A DNA stretch of 64,000 nucleotides from the NCBI RefSeq assembly GCF_023898315.1, contig NC_064616.1:541313602-541377601 (forward strand), written 5' to 3'. The notes under the pieces are model-generated. The model worked only from the letters and a program-made list of their open reading frames with translations. It ran no database searches and was not told the DNA's origin. This DNA is from Schistocerca nitens (Eukaryota; Arthropoda; Insecta; Orthoptera; Acrididae). Below are positions 22,918 to 33,571 of this stretch, piece after piece. Position 1 is the first letter of the stretch. Each line of letters starts with the position of its first letter. Made by a program: the position numbers and the translations under genes.

Positions 22918-23300
22918 GATTCACATACTCTCGCACGTTCACACAAACTAAACACCACAAACTTGCGCGCCTCATCTAGCCAAACACGATACGAAACAAA
23001 TGAATACTACACAGCCTCAACACGTAATGGCGGCGAAAACTCTGCTTATGTTTTGAAAATTTGGTGAAAGTGTGATGTCAAGCGACCACAGGTCACGAAA
23101 TCAGCCAACAATATATGAGAAAACACTGCAACATCAAAGCCGTAAGTTACAAAAAACGTGATATGTATTCATTTCCGTTTGTAAATTCATAATAAACAGA
23201 AAAATTAAAATAATGTTTTGCTGTTTGCAGGTGAGAAGTTTTACATTGTGTAGCAGACTAGCTACCAACATAAATATCCAATGGCATCATGTAAGGTACG
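22490..23300 (+). mobile_element. Possible Penelope-like element 3' end (GIY-YIG relic)
   Basis: Broken frames at 22540-22660 give HSTFADHLIAHNHHPTNIE and TVLHILKLL. These resemble the C-terminal part of the GIY-YIG endonuclease of Penelope-like elements, where HSTFA.H...H is followed by IE..L.ILH. CT and AC microsatellites and a noncoding tail follow. No reverse transcriptase is present, so this is at most a 5'-truncated copy. Confidence 0.4.
22825..22910 (+). repeat. Microsatellites (CT)n and (AC)n
   Basis: A CT run at about 22825-22842 and an AC run with ACAT interruptions at 22863-22908. The Cys/Val and Thr/His-rich frames through them are artefacts of the repeat. Confidence 0.95.
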
Positions 23301-24780
23301 TAAACTATTGCATACAAACACTCATTTGCCGATTAAGCTATAACTAGAACTTCATACATAATGTTATAAACTATACACAGTGAATCAGGTCGTTAATACA
23401 TATCTCAAATGTGAACAAATGATGTATAATATTTTACAACAGTTATTCATTCACAATTGTAAATATTTTGTACCATAATTTCGCAAAATGTTAATATTTA
23501 AGAAAATTTTAGAGAAAGAAAAAAATAAAATCACTCTCAGGTTTACAAGCATGTTCTATGTTATTGACGCTACATTCCCGTATAAACCTTGGGAAAAGGC
23601 GGAATTGTGTTCCCTGTGGTGTGGACTGGAAACGAGCACACACGTCCCTACTTCCTGCCGCTACCACGGCTAAAGCATCGAATTCGTCTCCCACTACAGG
23701 AGTTATTCAGCCTTGTCTTCACAATCACAGCGTATAGATTTAGGTCAGAAGGGGATAGCACTACTCTGTGGAGTGGATATAAGAGTCGACTCCAGGCTAA
23801 ATTATGTATCTCACAAATTGAACAGGGTAAGAAGGCATAGAAACAGGTGTCAAAACTGCCTGGGTACCAGAAAGTTATTACTGGACCAGTACACAACACT
23901 CCATCAGTCACGCAAAACTACAGAAGTAAGTAACCAGTCGACACAAAACGAAGAATTAAGCGCGTAATTGAGGGCGACTGAGAGATACACCAATAATGGC
24001 ACATGGCAATCGAATTTGGCACGTTACCCCGTGAATTGCATGAAAATGTAAGTTCTCGGGATGCAGTCATAACTGCGAGTTGGCATAGTAGTTCCACCTG
24101 ATGTGGTTGTCACAACCTAGCGTAGAACTAGGCCATTAAATTATTCCCTGACTAACCGGCCATCCATTACCAGATCTTCTAGTGCCTGTAGCACTCAACT
24201 GCACAGTCTCAACATCACGCATAGACGGTAATACCACGTGTTCTGCAGACCGGTTTCAGAAACGCGTCTTGAAGGCAGGGGCTACTGGATCCCAGTGAGG
24301 CTGAGATCTTTCTGTGAGGAGTAGTAGTATATCTACGGGTCTTGTGCCACATTCCTTAGCATTGCGTTCGAAGCTAGTGGTCCTGGCTCCAGAAACCTGT
24401 GAGATAACTATGCCAATATTTGTGGGGCGACTAGATGCAGGGACATTTACATTGCTATTGAAGATGGCTGTGGCGGGACATTTATAGATGCACAATGATG
24501 CTGGCGGAAAATTTAAAAATAAAAGAGGGTAGCCGTGCGAAATTTAAAATTTTTAGCATCTATTAAAATGAAGTAGCCAACAAACAGACAATCATTGTGT
24601 AGTCGCCAAGTTCAACATTATCTGAATATTATTTTTTGTTTCATGTCAAAAACGTATTTGGAATACAACGGTAATTCAATAACACAAAAATTATGTCAGT
24701 TTCACTTGAATAGTCTAAATTAGAGGAGTGGTCAAAAGTATCTAAATGACCAGAATTTTTGGTAAAAATGCTATTAGACC
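23301..24780. other. Spacer, nothing firmly recognised
   Basis: A slightly GC-richer block at 23590-23900 has overlapping open frames on both strands, but no motif or splice structure supports a gene. Confidence 0.4.
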
Positions 24781-24782
24781 AT

Positions 24783-24784
<2 letters not shown>

Positions 24785-24830
<46 letters not shown>

Positions 24831-24859
24831 CTATGTTGCATTACATTTCACCTCAGAAT

Positions 24860-24907
<48 letters not shown>

Positions 24908-24950
24908 TCTTTCTGTCTTTCTCCCTCTCTCTCTCTCTCTTTCTCTGTCT
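24785..24950 (+). repeat. Microsatellites (CA)n and (CT)n
   Basis: A pure CA run at 24785-24829, a CT run at 24863-24904 and a shorter CT run near 24926-24940. Confidence 0.95.
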
Positions 24951-25500
24951 CTTCCGTTTTGTATTTCACTAAACTAATGCTAAGGTCAAATCCTGTACTT
25001 CTTAGTCACTACATTTATTCTCACAAGGAAACACGCACTAGCAACTGAGAACTGACGCATAAAAGTTACTGTGGGCCCTTAAGTTAAGTGTCACAATGCC
25101 TAATGTTATTGGCACTTCGATCTTAGCCATAACTGAAGCTATTTTACAAGTGGTACAAAGATCAAACTATAATCACCCGACATTTTCAGTAATGCAGCAC
25201 CTCAGCAGCAGCATTTCGGGATTGAGGGGTGAAGAGAAGATAATACATCGTGTTCTACAGTAGAAAAACATAACTGACGTTACTCCCTCACTAAAATAAT
25301 TTTTTTAATTGGTTTTATGTATCTGCAGTTATGTACCCATGGGGTTCTATACACCAGCATTACAGTTTCTGACCCTTTAGCTAATCAATCCATACCAAAA
25401 GTGATACATTTAGAAAAGAACGTTTAAACATCATACACTTGAACAATAGATTTTCACAATATGGAAAAGGAACTTCACAATGCGTGGAATAGGAAATACA
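24951..25500. other. Spacer, nothing recognised
   Basis: Ends at the presumed left terminus of the DD41D element. Confidence 0.4.
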
Positions 25501-26421
25501 TACCGGATGATTATAATTGAACCTTTCCTATTTAACACACTAAAACAAGGGAACTGATTTACTTACGGGTACCAAACTTGATTGCATTAATGTCCAGAGT
25601 ATGGGGTGCATGATTTCCATGCGTCCCAGCACTGTCGTCGAGTTCCAACTATGGTCACCAGGTGCCGTTATCAGTCAACGTCATTCATAATTGCACACAC
25701 CTGACCAGTCGCAATGGAATTGGTGACGTGTGAACATGAACTTGAAAAAAAAGAGCAGGGCGTTATTGGTGAAGCCATATTATCAAAACAACAGTAGTAC
25801 ACTAGCTGTACTTCGAGAAAATAGCCGGCAGAAAGGATTACGGAAGGGTCCTCTTTCACCACATGATGTGCGGAGCGTAGTGAAGTTCGAATCAACTATA
25901 GAACTGAACGTCGCTCCAGGAAGAGACCGACTACCGATTGCGCCACAGGTTGTTGATGAAATAGCTGTTGCAATGGCTGGCAATGTCGCGGACAATTCCC
26001 AACCGTTAGGCAGTGCGCATGCTGTGTCTCGACAGTTGAACATCACGTGGGCAAATGTACAGAAGCTGCTTCGAAGCATTCTAAAATGGTATCCGAACAA
26101 GATCCATATCGTACAGCAACTTGCACCACACCACGCAAAACGACGTGTTGACTTCCCTCTCCTCTTCCTCGCAAGGATTGAAATTAACAAGGGCTTGCCC
26201 TGGACCATCCTTTGGACCGACGAAGCTCATTATTCTCTGACGGGTGAGGTGAACACACAGAATTGCCGATTGCGGGGATCTGCACCTCCAGTCAGAGTTC
26301 CTCTGTATGATGAACACGTCACAATATGTTGTGGCTTCACGGCTACGCCCATAATTCGAGCATTATTTTTTGTACATGTTTGCACTCAAGACCAAAGACG
26401 TGCAGTGTTACTGGCCAGCGT

Positions 26422-26626
26422 GCCGGCCGAAGTGGCCGTGCGGTTAAAGGCGCTGCAGTCTGGAACCGCAAGACCGCTACGGTCGCAGGTTCGAATCCTG
26501 CCTCGGGCATGGATGTTTGTGATGTCCTTAGGTTAGTTAGGTTTAACTAGTTCTAAGTTCTAGGGGACTAATGACCTCAGCAGTTGAGTCCCATAGTGCT
26601 CAGAGCCATTTGAACCATTTTTTTGA
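26422..26626 (+). mobile_element. tRNA-derived SINE, family A, full length
   Basis: The head GCCGGCCGAAGTGGCCGTGC has a box A-like region and box B GGTTCGAATCC. The body is CCTTAGGTTAGTTAGGTTTA, TCTAAGTTCTAGGGGACTAA, and the tail is GAGCCATTTGAACCA plus T-run. ACTGGCCAGCGT is duplicated at 26410-26421 and 26627-26638. The insertion interrupts the transposase frame. Confidence 0.95.
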
Positions 26627-26767
26627 ACTGGCCAGCGTTACTGGTATATACTTCGCCAGCATGTTATACCCACCCTAAAGGAGAGAGAAGCATAGAACTC
26701 AACAGTTTTCATGCAAGATGGGGCCCCACCGCACATGACTCGTGGAGTTCACCTGCTGCTCTGAAAC

Positions 26768-26811
26768 ATATTTGGAAACGATCGAATTATCAGCCGATCG
26801 TTTCCAAATAT
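26768..26811. repeat. Perfect 17-bp inverted repeat
   Basis: Arms ATATTTGGAAACGATCG (26768-26784) and CGATCGTTTCCAAATAT (26795-26811) are separated by 10 bases and lie inside the decayed transposase. They may arise from coding for similar residues in both arms (FGNDR / RSFPN) rather than from selection for a hairpin. Confidence 0.9.
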
Positions 26812-26899
26812 TTGGCCGGCACAATCACCTGCTCTCACTTCCTGTGCTTTCTGGTTGTGGGGCTACTTGAAGGACAGAGTGTACCAGGGAATGATTGGT

Positions 26900-27610
26900 T
26901 GATTTAAAAAAAAAAGGGGGGGGGGCAGGGACCAAACTGCTAGGTCATCGGTCCCTTGTTCCGAAAACAACATTGCCACAAAGGTGAGAATAAAACAAGC
27001 AAGAATGACAACACAAAACTGAGAGATAGGGAAAACCACAAGAACGACAGAAGTGCAACAAACACTTAAATGGACTAAAGGGGAGAAGAAAACCACAGAA
27101 ACGTCACAAACAGGTAAAAGAGATGAAAAGGACAAAACTGATTATCATGGCTGGCTGACCATAAGAAGAAGAAGGGGAAGCCAGCCACTCTGCAACTCAT
27201 TAAAACCTCCACCCTAGAAGCACTAGACTGGAGGATACAGGGGGACAAAGGACATGCCCTAAAACTTAGATCAAATGATAAAACATCCCCTCACGAATGA
27301 TACGTAAAACTGAATCACCCGATAAGGTGTTGTCAGGTAAAATTAGCGGCAACGAGACCGGTAACCGAAGATTTCGTCGCAGGGCGGTCAAAGTGGGACA
27401 GTGGACCAGAATATGGGTCACTGTCAACCGGGCGCCACATCGACACTGAGCCTGATCTTCACAGCGCAGGGGGTAGCCGTGGGTCGCCAAAGCGTGGCCA
27501 TTGTGGAGCCGGCAGAGAACCACAGAGTCCCTGCAAGAGGCCTGCATGGAGTACTGCCACACACTCGTAGTCTCCTTAATGACACGCAGTTTGTTAAGCG
27601 TACTGTGAGG
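26900..27610 (-). mobile_element. LINE 3' end with C-terminal ORF2 relic
   Basis: On the minus strand a C-terminal frame (27562-27266) reads DSVVLCRLHNGHALATHGYP, RCGARLTVTHILVHCP and TALRRNLRL. This is the RL..GH..LTHGY...CG..LTV.HIL.ECP pattern found after the RNase H region of Jockey/I-type LINEs. The 3' noncoding part ends with GACCGATGACCTAGCAGTTTGGTCCC and a C-run/T-run tail at 26905-26930. It is strongly 5'-truncated and inserted into the DD41D transposon. Confidence 0.75.
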
Positions 27611-28095
27611 TAATGGGCGAGTTGTGGTGCCCTGAAAATATTCTAAGTTTGGAATTGGCGAGGCCGCGCGGGAGCCTCTCGGCGGCCACGGCTCGTCGGT
27701 GCCGCATGGTGCCGAACGTTAGCAGGGCAAGAGGGGTAGCACCAGCGCGTGGTCCAGGACATCCACGTGGCTGGGAATTCCATGTTGACGCTTTGATTAG
27801 GACTGTGCTTTGTGTCGATGGAGGAGATGTGTATGTTGGGGTTGCCAAGAATGGAGGACTTTGTGAAACCATAATGGCAGACGCTACATAGCTCATGAAT
27901 AAATTAATAACAGCCAGAGGGATCATGATATCTTAAGAAGAAACATGAACATTACCATTATTTACATGACGATTCTGATGGTGTAATCAGAATTTCAATA
28001 TCTTTACTATTTTAAAGTTTAGTATATGACTGTAAATTATATAAGTAACACCTACCAACGAATTTCCAAAATCTAAACGGTTCATCCGATTTTCT
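27611..28095. other. GC-rich block then AT-rich spacer, unassigned
   Basis: 27611-27890 is GC-rich with open frames on both strands (92 codons plus, 110 codons minus) that I do not recognise. It may be more of the same LINE in another frame, or an unrelated repeat. Confidence 0.3.
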
Positions 28096-28955
28096 CGTTC
28101 TACATCTACATGACTACTCTGCAATTCACATTTAAGTGCTTGACAGAGGCTTCATCGAACCACAATCATACTATCTCTCTAACATTCCACTCCCGAACAG
28201 CGCGCGGGGAAAACCAACACCTAAACCTTTCTGTTCGAGCTCTGATTTCTCTTATTTTATTTTGATGGTCATTCCTACCTATGTAGGTTGGGCTCAATAA
28301 AACATTTTCGCATTCGGAAGAGAAAGTTGGCGACTGAAGTTTCGTAAATAGATCTTGCCGCGACGAAAAACGTCTTTGCTTTAATGACTTCCATCCCAAC
28401 TCGCGTATCATATCTGTCACACTCTCTCCCCTATTACGTGATAATACAAAACGAGCTGCCCTTTTTTACACCCTTTCGATGTCCTACGTCAGTCCCACAT
28501 GGTAAGGATTCCACACCGCGCAGCAATATTCTAACAGAGGACGAACGAGTGTAGTGTAAGCTGTCTCTTTAGTGAACTTGTTGCATCTTCTAAGTGTCCT
28601 GCCAATTAGACGCAACCTTTGGCTCGCCTTCCCCACAATATTATCCGTGTGGTCTTTCCAACTGAAGTTGTCCGTGATTTTAACACCCAGGTACTTAGTT
28701 GAATTGACAGCCTTGAGAATTGTACTATTATTGGAGTAATCGAATTCCAACGGATTTCTTTTGGAACTCACGTGGATCACCTCACACTTTTCTTTATTTA
28801 GCGTCAACTGCCACCTGCCACACCATACAGCAATCTTTCCTAAATCGCTTTGCAACTGATACTGGTCTTCAGATGACCTTACTAGACGGTAAATTACAGC
28901 ATCATCTGCGAACAACCTAAGAGAACTGCTCAGATTGTCACCCAGGTCACTTATA

Positions 28956-29723
28956 CAGGGTGTTACAAAAAGGTACGGCCAAACTTTCAGGAAACATTCC
29001 TCACACACAAAGAAAGAAAATATATTATGTGGACATGTGTCCGGAAACGCTTACTTTCCATGTTAGAGCTCATTTTATTACTTCTCTTCAAATCACATTA
29101 ATCATGGAATGGAAACACACAGCAATAGAACGTACCAGCGTGACTTAAAACACTTTGTTACAGGAAATGTTCAAACTGTCCTCCGTTAGCGAGGATACAT
29201 GCATCCACCCTCCGTCGCATGGAATCCCTGATGCGCTGATGCAGCCCTGGAGAATGGCGTACTGTATCACAGCCGTCCATAATACGAGCACGAAGAGACT
29301 CTACATTTGGCACCGGGGTTGCGTAGACAAGAGCTTTCAAATGCCCCCATAAATGAAAGTCAAGAGGGTTGAGGTCAGGAGAGCGTGGAGGCCATGGAAT
29401 TGGTCTGCGTCTACCAACCCATCGGTCACCAAATCTGTTGTTGAGAAGCGTACGAACACTTCGACTGAAATGTACAGGAACTCCACCGTGCATGAACCAC
29501 ATGTTGTGTCGTACTTGTAAAGGCACCGAAGTCAACATTACCTTCCTTCAATTGGGCCAACTCGTGTTGAATCGAGGAAGTACAGTACATACTGACAAAA
29601 CTAAAATGAGCTCTAATTCGTAAATTAAGCGTTTTCCGACACATGTACACATAACATCTTTTCTTTATTTGTGTGTGAGGAGTGTTTCCTGAAAGTTTGG
29701 CCGTACCTTTTTGTAACACCCTG
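28956..29723 (-). mobile_element. DD41D-type non-autonomous derivative nested in the CR1 LINE
   Basis: The element is 768 bp with inverted termini of about 100 bp: CAGGGTGTTACAAAAAGGTA at the left and its near-complement at the right. TA flanks both ends. Removing the element and one TA restores the LINE frame as LFLIYISDLGDN, confirming a TA duplication. It retains only the C-terminal third of a transposase, so it is an internal-deletion derivative. Confidence 0.93.
29158..29538 (-). pseudogene. DD41D-type transposase, C-terminal third
   Basis: This 126-codon open frame carries HNMWFMHGGVPVHF, where relatives have HDGAPAH, so the second catalytic D is now G. WPPRSPDLNPLDFHLWGHLK keeps the third D, 41 residues later, and ANGGQFEHFL is the typical C-terminus. 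The DNA-binding part and first catalytic D are deleted. Confidence 0.88.
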
Positions 29724-31756
29724 TATAGATCAGGAACAGCAGAGGTCCCAGGACGCTTCCCTGGGGAACACCTGATATCACTTCAGTTTCACTCGATGAT
29801 TTGCTGTCTATTACTACGAACTGCCTCCTTCCTGACAGGAAATCACGAATCCAGTCGCACAACTGAGACGATACCCCATAGGCCCGCAGCTTGATTTGAA
29901 GTCGCTTGTGAGGAACGGTGTCAAAAGCTTTCCGGAAATCCAGAAATACGGAATCAACCTGAGATCCCCTGTCGATAGCGGCCATTACTTCGTGCGAAAA
30001 AAGAGCTAGTTGCGTTGCACAAGAACGATGTTTTCTGAAACCATGCTGATTACGTATCAATAGATCGTTCCCTTCGAGGTGATTCATAATGTTTGAATAC
30101 AGTATATGCTCCAAAACCCTACTGCAAAACGACGTCAATGATATAGGTCTGTGGGTCGATGGATTACTCCTACTACCCTTCTTAAACACTGGTGCGACCT
30201 GCGCAATTTTCCAATCTGTAGGTACAGATCTCTCGGTGAGCGAGCGGTTGTATATGATTGCTAAGTAGGGAGCTATTGTAGCAGCATAATCTGAAAGTAA
30301 CCTAATCGGTATACATTCTGGACCTGAAGACTTGCCCGTATCAATCGATTTGAGTTGCTTCGCAACCCCTAAGGTATCTACTTCTAAGAAACTCATGCTA
30401 GCAGCTGTTCGTGTTTCAAATTCTGGAATATTCCATTCGTCTTTCCTGATGAAGGAATTTCGGAAAACTGCGTTCAATAACTCCGCTTTAGCGGCACAGT
30501 CGTAGCTAACATTACCATCAGCACTGCGCAGCGAAGGTATTGACTGCGTCTTGCCGCTTGTGTACTTTACATACGAGCAGAATATCTTTGGATTTTCTAC
30601 CAAATTTCGAGACAATGTTTCGTTGTGGAACATATTAAAGTCATCTCGCATTGAAGTCCGTTCCAAATTTCGCGCGTCTGTAAATTTTAGCCAATCTTCG
30701 TGATTTCTCGTTCTTCTGAACTACGCATGCTTTTTCCGTTGCCTCTGCAACAGCGTTCGGACCTGTTTTTGTGTACCATGGGGGATCAGTTCCATCTCTT
30801 ACCAATTTACGAGGTATGAATCTCTCAATTGCCGCTGCTACTATATCTTTGAATTTGAGTCACATCTCGTCTACATTTGCATAGTCAGTTCGGAGGGAAT
30901 GGAGAGTGTCTCTTAGGCAGGCTTCTAGTGACACTTTATCCGCCTTTTTAAATAAAATTATTTTGAGTTTGTTTCTGGTGGATTTGGAAGAAACGGTATT
31001 TAGCCTAGCTACAACGACCTTGTGATCACTAATCCCTCGTATCAGTCATGATGCTCTCTATTAACTGTGGATTGTTTGTGGCTAAGAGGTCAAGTGTGTT
31101 TTCGCAACCATTTACAATTCGGGTGGGTTCGTAGACTAACTGCTCGAAATAATTTTCGGAGAAAGCATTTAGGACAATCTCGGAAGATGTTTTCTGCCTA
31201 CCACCGGTTTTGAACAAGTATTTTTGCTAACATATCGAGGGAAGGTCGAAGTTCCCACCAACTATAACCGTATGAGTGGGGTATTTATTTGTTACGAGAC
31301 TCAAGTTTTCTCTGAACTGTTCAGCAACTATATCATCGGGGTCTGGGGGTCGGTAGAAGGAGCCAATTATTAACTTAGTTCGGCAGTTAAGTATAACCTC
31401 CACCCATACCAATTCGCACGGAGTATCTGCTTCGACTTCACTACAAGATAAACCACTACTGACAGACACAAACACTCCACCACCAATTCTGCCTAATCTA
31501 TCTTTCCTGAACACCGTCTGAGACTTCGTAAAAATATCTGCAGAACTTATTTCAGGCTTTAGCCAGCTTTCTGTACCCATAACGATTTCAGCTTCTGTGC
31601 TTTCTATTAGCGCTTGTAGCCCAGGGACTTTCCCAGCACAACTACAACAATTTACAACTACAATTCCGACTGTTCCTTGATCCAAGCACGTCCTGTATTT
31701 GCCATGCACCCTTTGAGATTGCAGCCCACCCCGAACTTTCCCGAGGCCTTCTAACC

Positions 31757-31984
31757 TTTAGAAAGATATTAGCGTAAACCTAAACTGGTGTTAATTGCAG
31801 GTATGTAACTTTAATAGTTTGAGAGTTATTAAAGGTCAAATTGGCCGATTACTATTAATTACGTCAGGCCAGAAGTACTCCACAGTTACACGAGAAAACG
31901 GTAGCAGCATGCTTATAGATATATTTATTCTTGTATGTCTTTGTTTAAATCCGATATATACTATTCATGAAGAAATTGGTTAAA
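31757..31984. other. Short AT-rich spacer
   Basis: Nothing recognised between the LINE and the second Tc1-like copy. Confidence 0.4.
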
Positions 31985-31986
31985 TA

Positions 31987-33408
31987 CACTCCTGGAAATT
32001 GAAATAAGAACACCGTGAATTCATTGTCCCAGGAAGGGGAAACTTTATTGACACATTCCTGGGGTCAGATACATCACATGATCACACTGACAGAATCACA
32101 GGCACATAGACACAGGCAACAGAGCATGCACAATGTCGGCACTAGTACAGTGTATATCCACCTTTCGCAGCAATGCTGGCTGCTATTCTCCCATGGAGAC
32201 GATCGTAGAGATGCTGGATGTAGTCCTGTGGAACGGCTTGCCATGCCATTTCCACCTGGCGCCTCAGTTGGACCAGCGTTCGTGCTGGACGTGCAGACCG
32301 CATGAGACGACGCTTCATCCAGTCCCAAACATGCTCAATGGGGGACAGATCCGGAGATCTTGCTGGCCAGGGTGGTTGACTTATACCTTCTAGAGCACGT
32401 TGGGTGGCACGAGATACATGCGGACGTGCATTGTCCTGTTGGAACAGCAAGTTCCCTTGCCGGTCTAGGAATGGTAGAACGATGGGTTCGATGACGGTTT
32501 GGATGTACCGTGCACTATTCAGTGTCCCCTCGACGATCACCAGTGGTGTACGGCCAGTGTAGGAGATCGCTCCCCACACCATGATGCCGGGTGTTGGCCC
32601 TGTGTGCCTCGGTCGTATGCAGTCCTGATTGTGGCGCTCACCTGCACGGCGCCAAACACGCATACGACCATCATTGGCACCAAGGCAGAAGCGACTCTCA
32701 TCGCTGAAGACGACACGTCTCCATTCGTCCCTCCATTCACGCCTGTCGCGACACCACTGGAGGCGGGCTGCACGATGTTGGGGCGTGAGCGGAAGACGGC
32801 CTAACGGTGTGCGGGACCGTAGCCCAGCTTCATGGAGACGGTTGCGAATGGTCCTCGCCGATACCCCAGGAGCAACAGTGTCCCTAATTTGCTGGGAAGT
32901 GGCGGTGCGGTCCCCTACGGCACTGCGTAGGATCCTACGGTCTTGGCGTGCATCCGTGCGTCGCTGCGGTCCGGTCCCAGGTCGACGGGCACGGGCACCT
33001 TCCGCCGACCACTGGCGACAACATCGATGTACTGTGGAGACCTCACGCCCCACGTGTTGAGCAATTCGGCGGTACGTCTACCCGGCCTCCCGCATGCCCA
33101 CTATACGCCCTCGCCCAAAGTCCGTCAACTGCACATACGGTTCACGTCCACGCTGTCGCGGCATGCTACCAGTGTTAAAGACTGCGATGGAGCTCCGTAT
33201 GCCACGGCAAACTGGCTGACACTGACGGCGACGGTGCATAAATGCTGCGCAGCTAGCGCCATTCGACGGCCAACACCGCGGGTCCTGGTGTGTCCGCTGT
33301 GCCGTGCGTGTGATCATTGCTTGTACAGCCCTCTCGCAGTGTCCGGAGCAAGTATTGTGGGTCTGACACACCGGTGTCAATGTGTTCTTTTTTCCATTTC
33401 CAGGAGTG
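31987..33408 (-). mobile_element. Tc1-like DNA transposon, copy 2 (complete ends)
   Basis: The element is 1422 bp, exactly 23 bp longer than copy 1, with the same 27-bp inverted ends and TA on both sides (31985-31986 and 33409-33410). It is the more complete of the two copies. Confidence 0.95.
32142..33164 (-). pseudogene. Tc1-like transposase with one nonsense codon
   Basis: From the ATG at 33164 the frame spans 341 codons including the stop, the usual Tc1 size. The only lesion I see is TGG to TAG at codon 29 (near 33080), just before the helix-turn-helix; copy 1 keeps TGG there. Downstream everything is open: GREVSTVHRCCRQW, VFSDESRFCLGAN (first D), GAISYTGRTPLVIVEG, FQQDNARPH (second D), WPARSPDLSPIEHVWDWMK (E). 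The D-E spacing is 32 residues in both copies, so it is a property of the family. A downstream ATG at 33053 would give a 303-residue protein lacking the first 37 residues. Confidence 0.93.
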
Positions 33409-33482
33409 TATTTACCGTGTATTAGAAAGCAAAGAGACATTAGGCTACTGACCTACCTATAGTTTTATTCCTTTCTATACGG

Positions 33483-33519
33483 TCAAATGTTTTTGAAATC
33501 TTATGGGACTTAACTGCTA
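33483..33519 (-). mobile_element. SINE family C tail scrap
   Basis: TCAAATG...TGAAATCTTATGGGACTTAACTGC matches the last part of the family C tail seen at 34232, without the rest. Confidence 0.4.
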
Positions 33520-33571
33520 TCTATTCCTTTGATAAATGTTTATTTGATTTGTTTATGTATTTAATAATATG

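Larger units (their letters stand above)
25736..26893 (+). pseudogene. DD41D-type transposase split by a SINE
   Basis: The frame starts MNLKKKSRALLVKPYYQNNS, the N-terminal helix-turn-helix of this family. KWYPNKIHIVQQLAP, ILWTDEAHYSLTGEVNTQNC (first catalytic D) and TICCGFTATPIIRALFF follow. Coding resumes beyond the SINE, in shifted frames, with FMQDGAPPHMTRG (second D). The third-acid region has decayed: SPALTSCAFWLWGYLKD, where the family has D before FWLWG. A 17-bp perfect inverted repeat lies at 26768-26811. A second N-terminal relic of this family is at 63034-63345 on the minus strand. Confidence 0.8.
25503..26900 (+). mobile_element. DD41D-type DNA transposon, interrupted and truncated
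   Basis: The left end is probably the TA at 25501-25502 followed by CCGGATGATTATAATTGAAC. Transposase coding runs from about 25736, is split by a SINE at 26422-26626 with a clear duplication, and stops at about 26895 where a LINE 3' end begins. The right terminus is absent. Confidence 0.65.
28166..31709 (-). pseudogene. CR1-like endonuclease/reverse transcriptase, broken
   Basis: Endonuclease part (31709-31029): MGTESWLKPEISS, SFYRPPDPD, then VGGNFDLPSI, where the family has GGDFN, followed by a frameshift and LDLLATNNPQLIES. Reverse transcriptase part (30666-28484): GPECIPIRLLSDYA, VAPVFKKGSRSNPSTHRPIS, NQHGFRKHRSCATQLA, SVFLDFRKAFDTVPH, ISGVPQGSVLGPLLFLIY. The FADD active-site motif (LRLFADDAVIY) follows beyond the nested transposon, then WQLTLNKEKCEVI and TKYLGVKITDNFSWKDH. 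The C-terminal segment (28420-28166) is RELGWKSLKQRR...FSPRAVREWN. Several stops and frameshifts make it inactive. Confidence 0.85.
28096..31756 (-). mobile_element. CR1-type LINE, nearly full ORF2, interrupted
   Basis: The minus-strand element runs from an APE-type endonuclease (31709) to a 3' end bearing the short repeat ATGTAGATGTAGA (about 28099-28111). Removing the 768-bp DNA transposon at 28956-29723 leaves about 2.9 kb. No ORF1 is visible upstream, so the copy is probably 5'-truncated. Confidence 0.85.

Noticed and set aside
22684-24977. Frames rich in Cys-Val, Thr-His or Ser-Leu repeats
   Set aside because: They are translations of CA/GT and CT/GA microsatellites.
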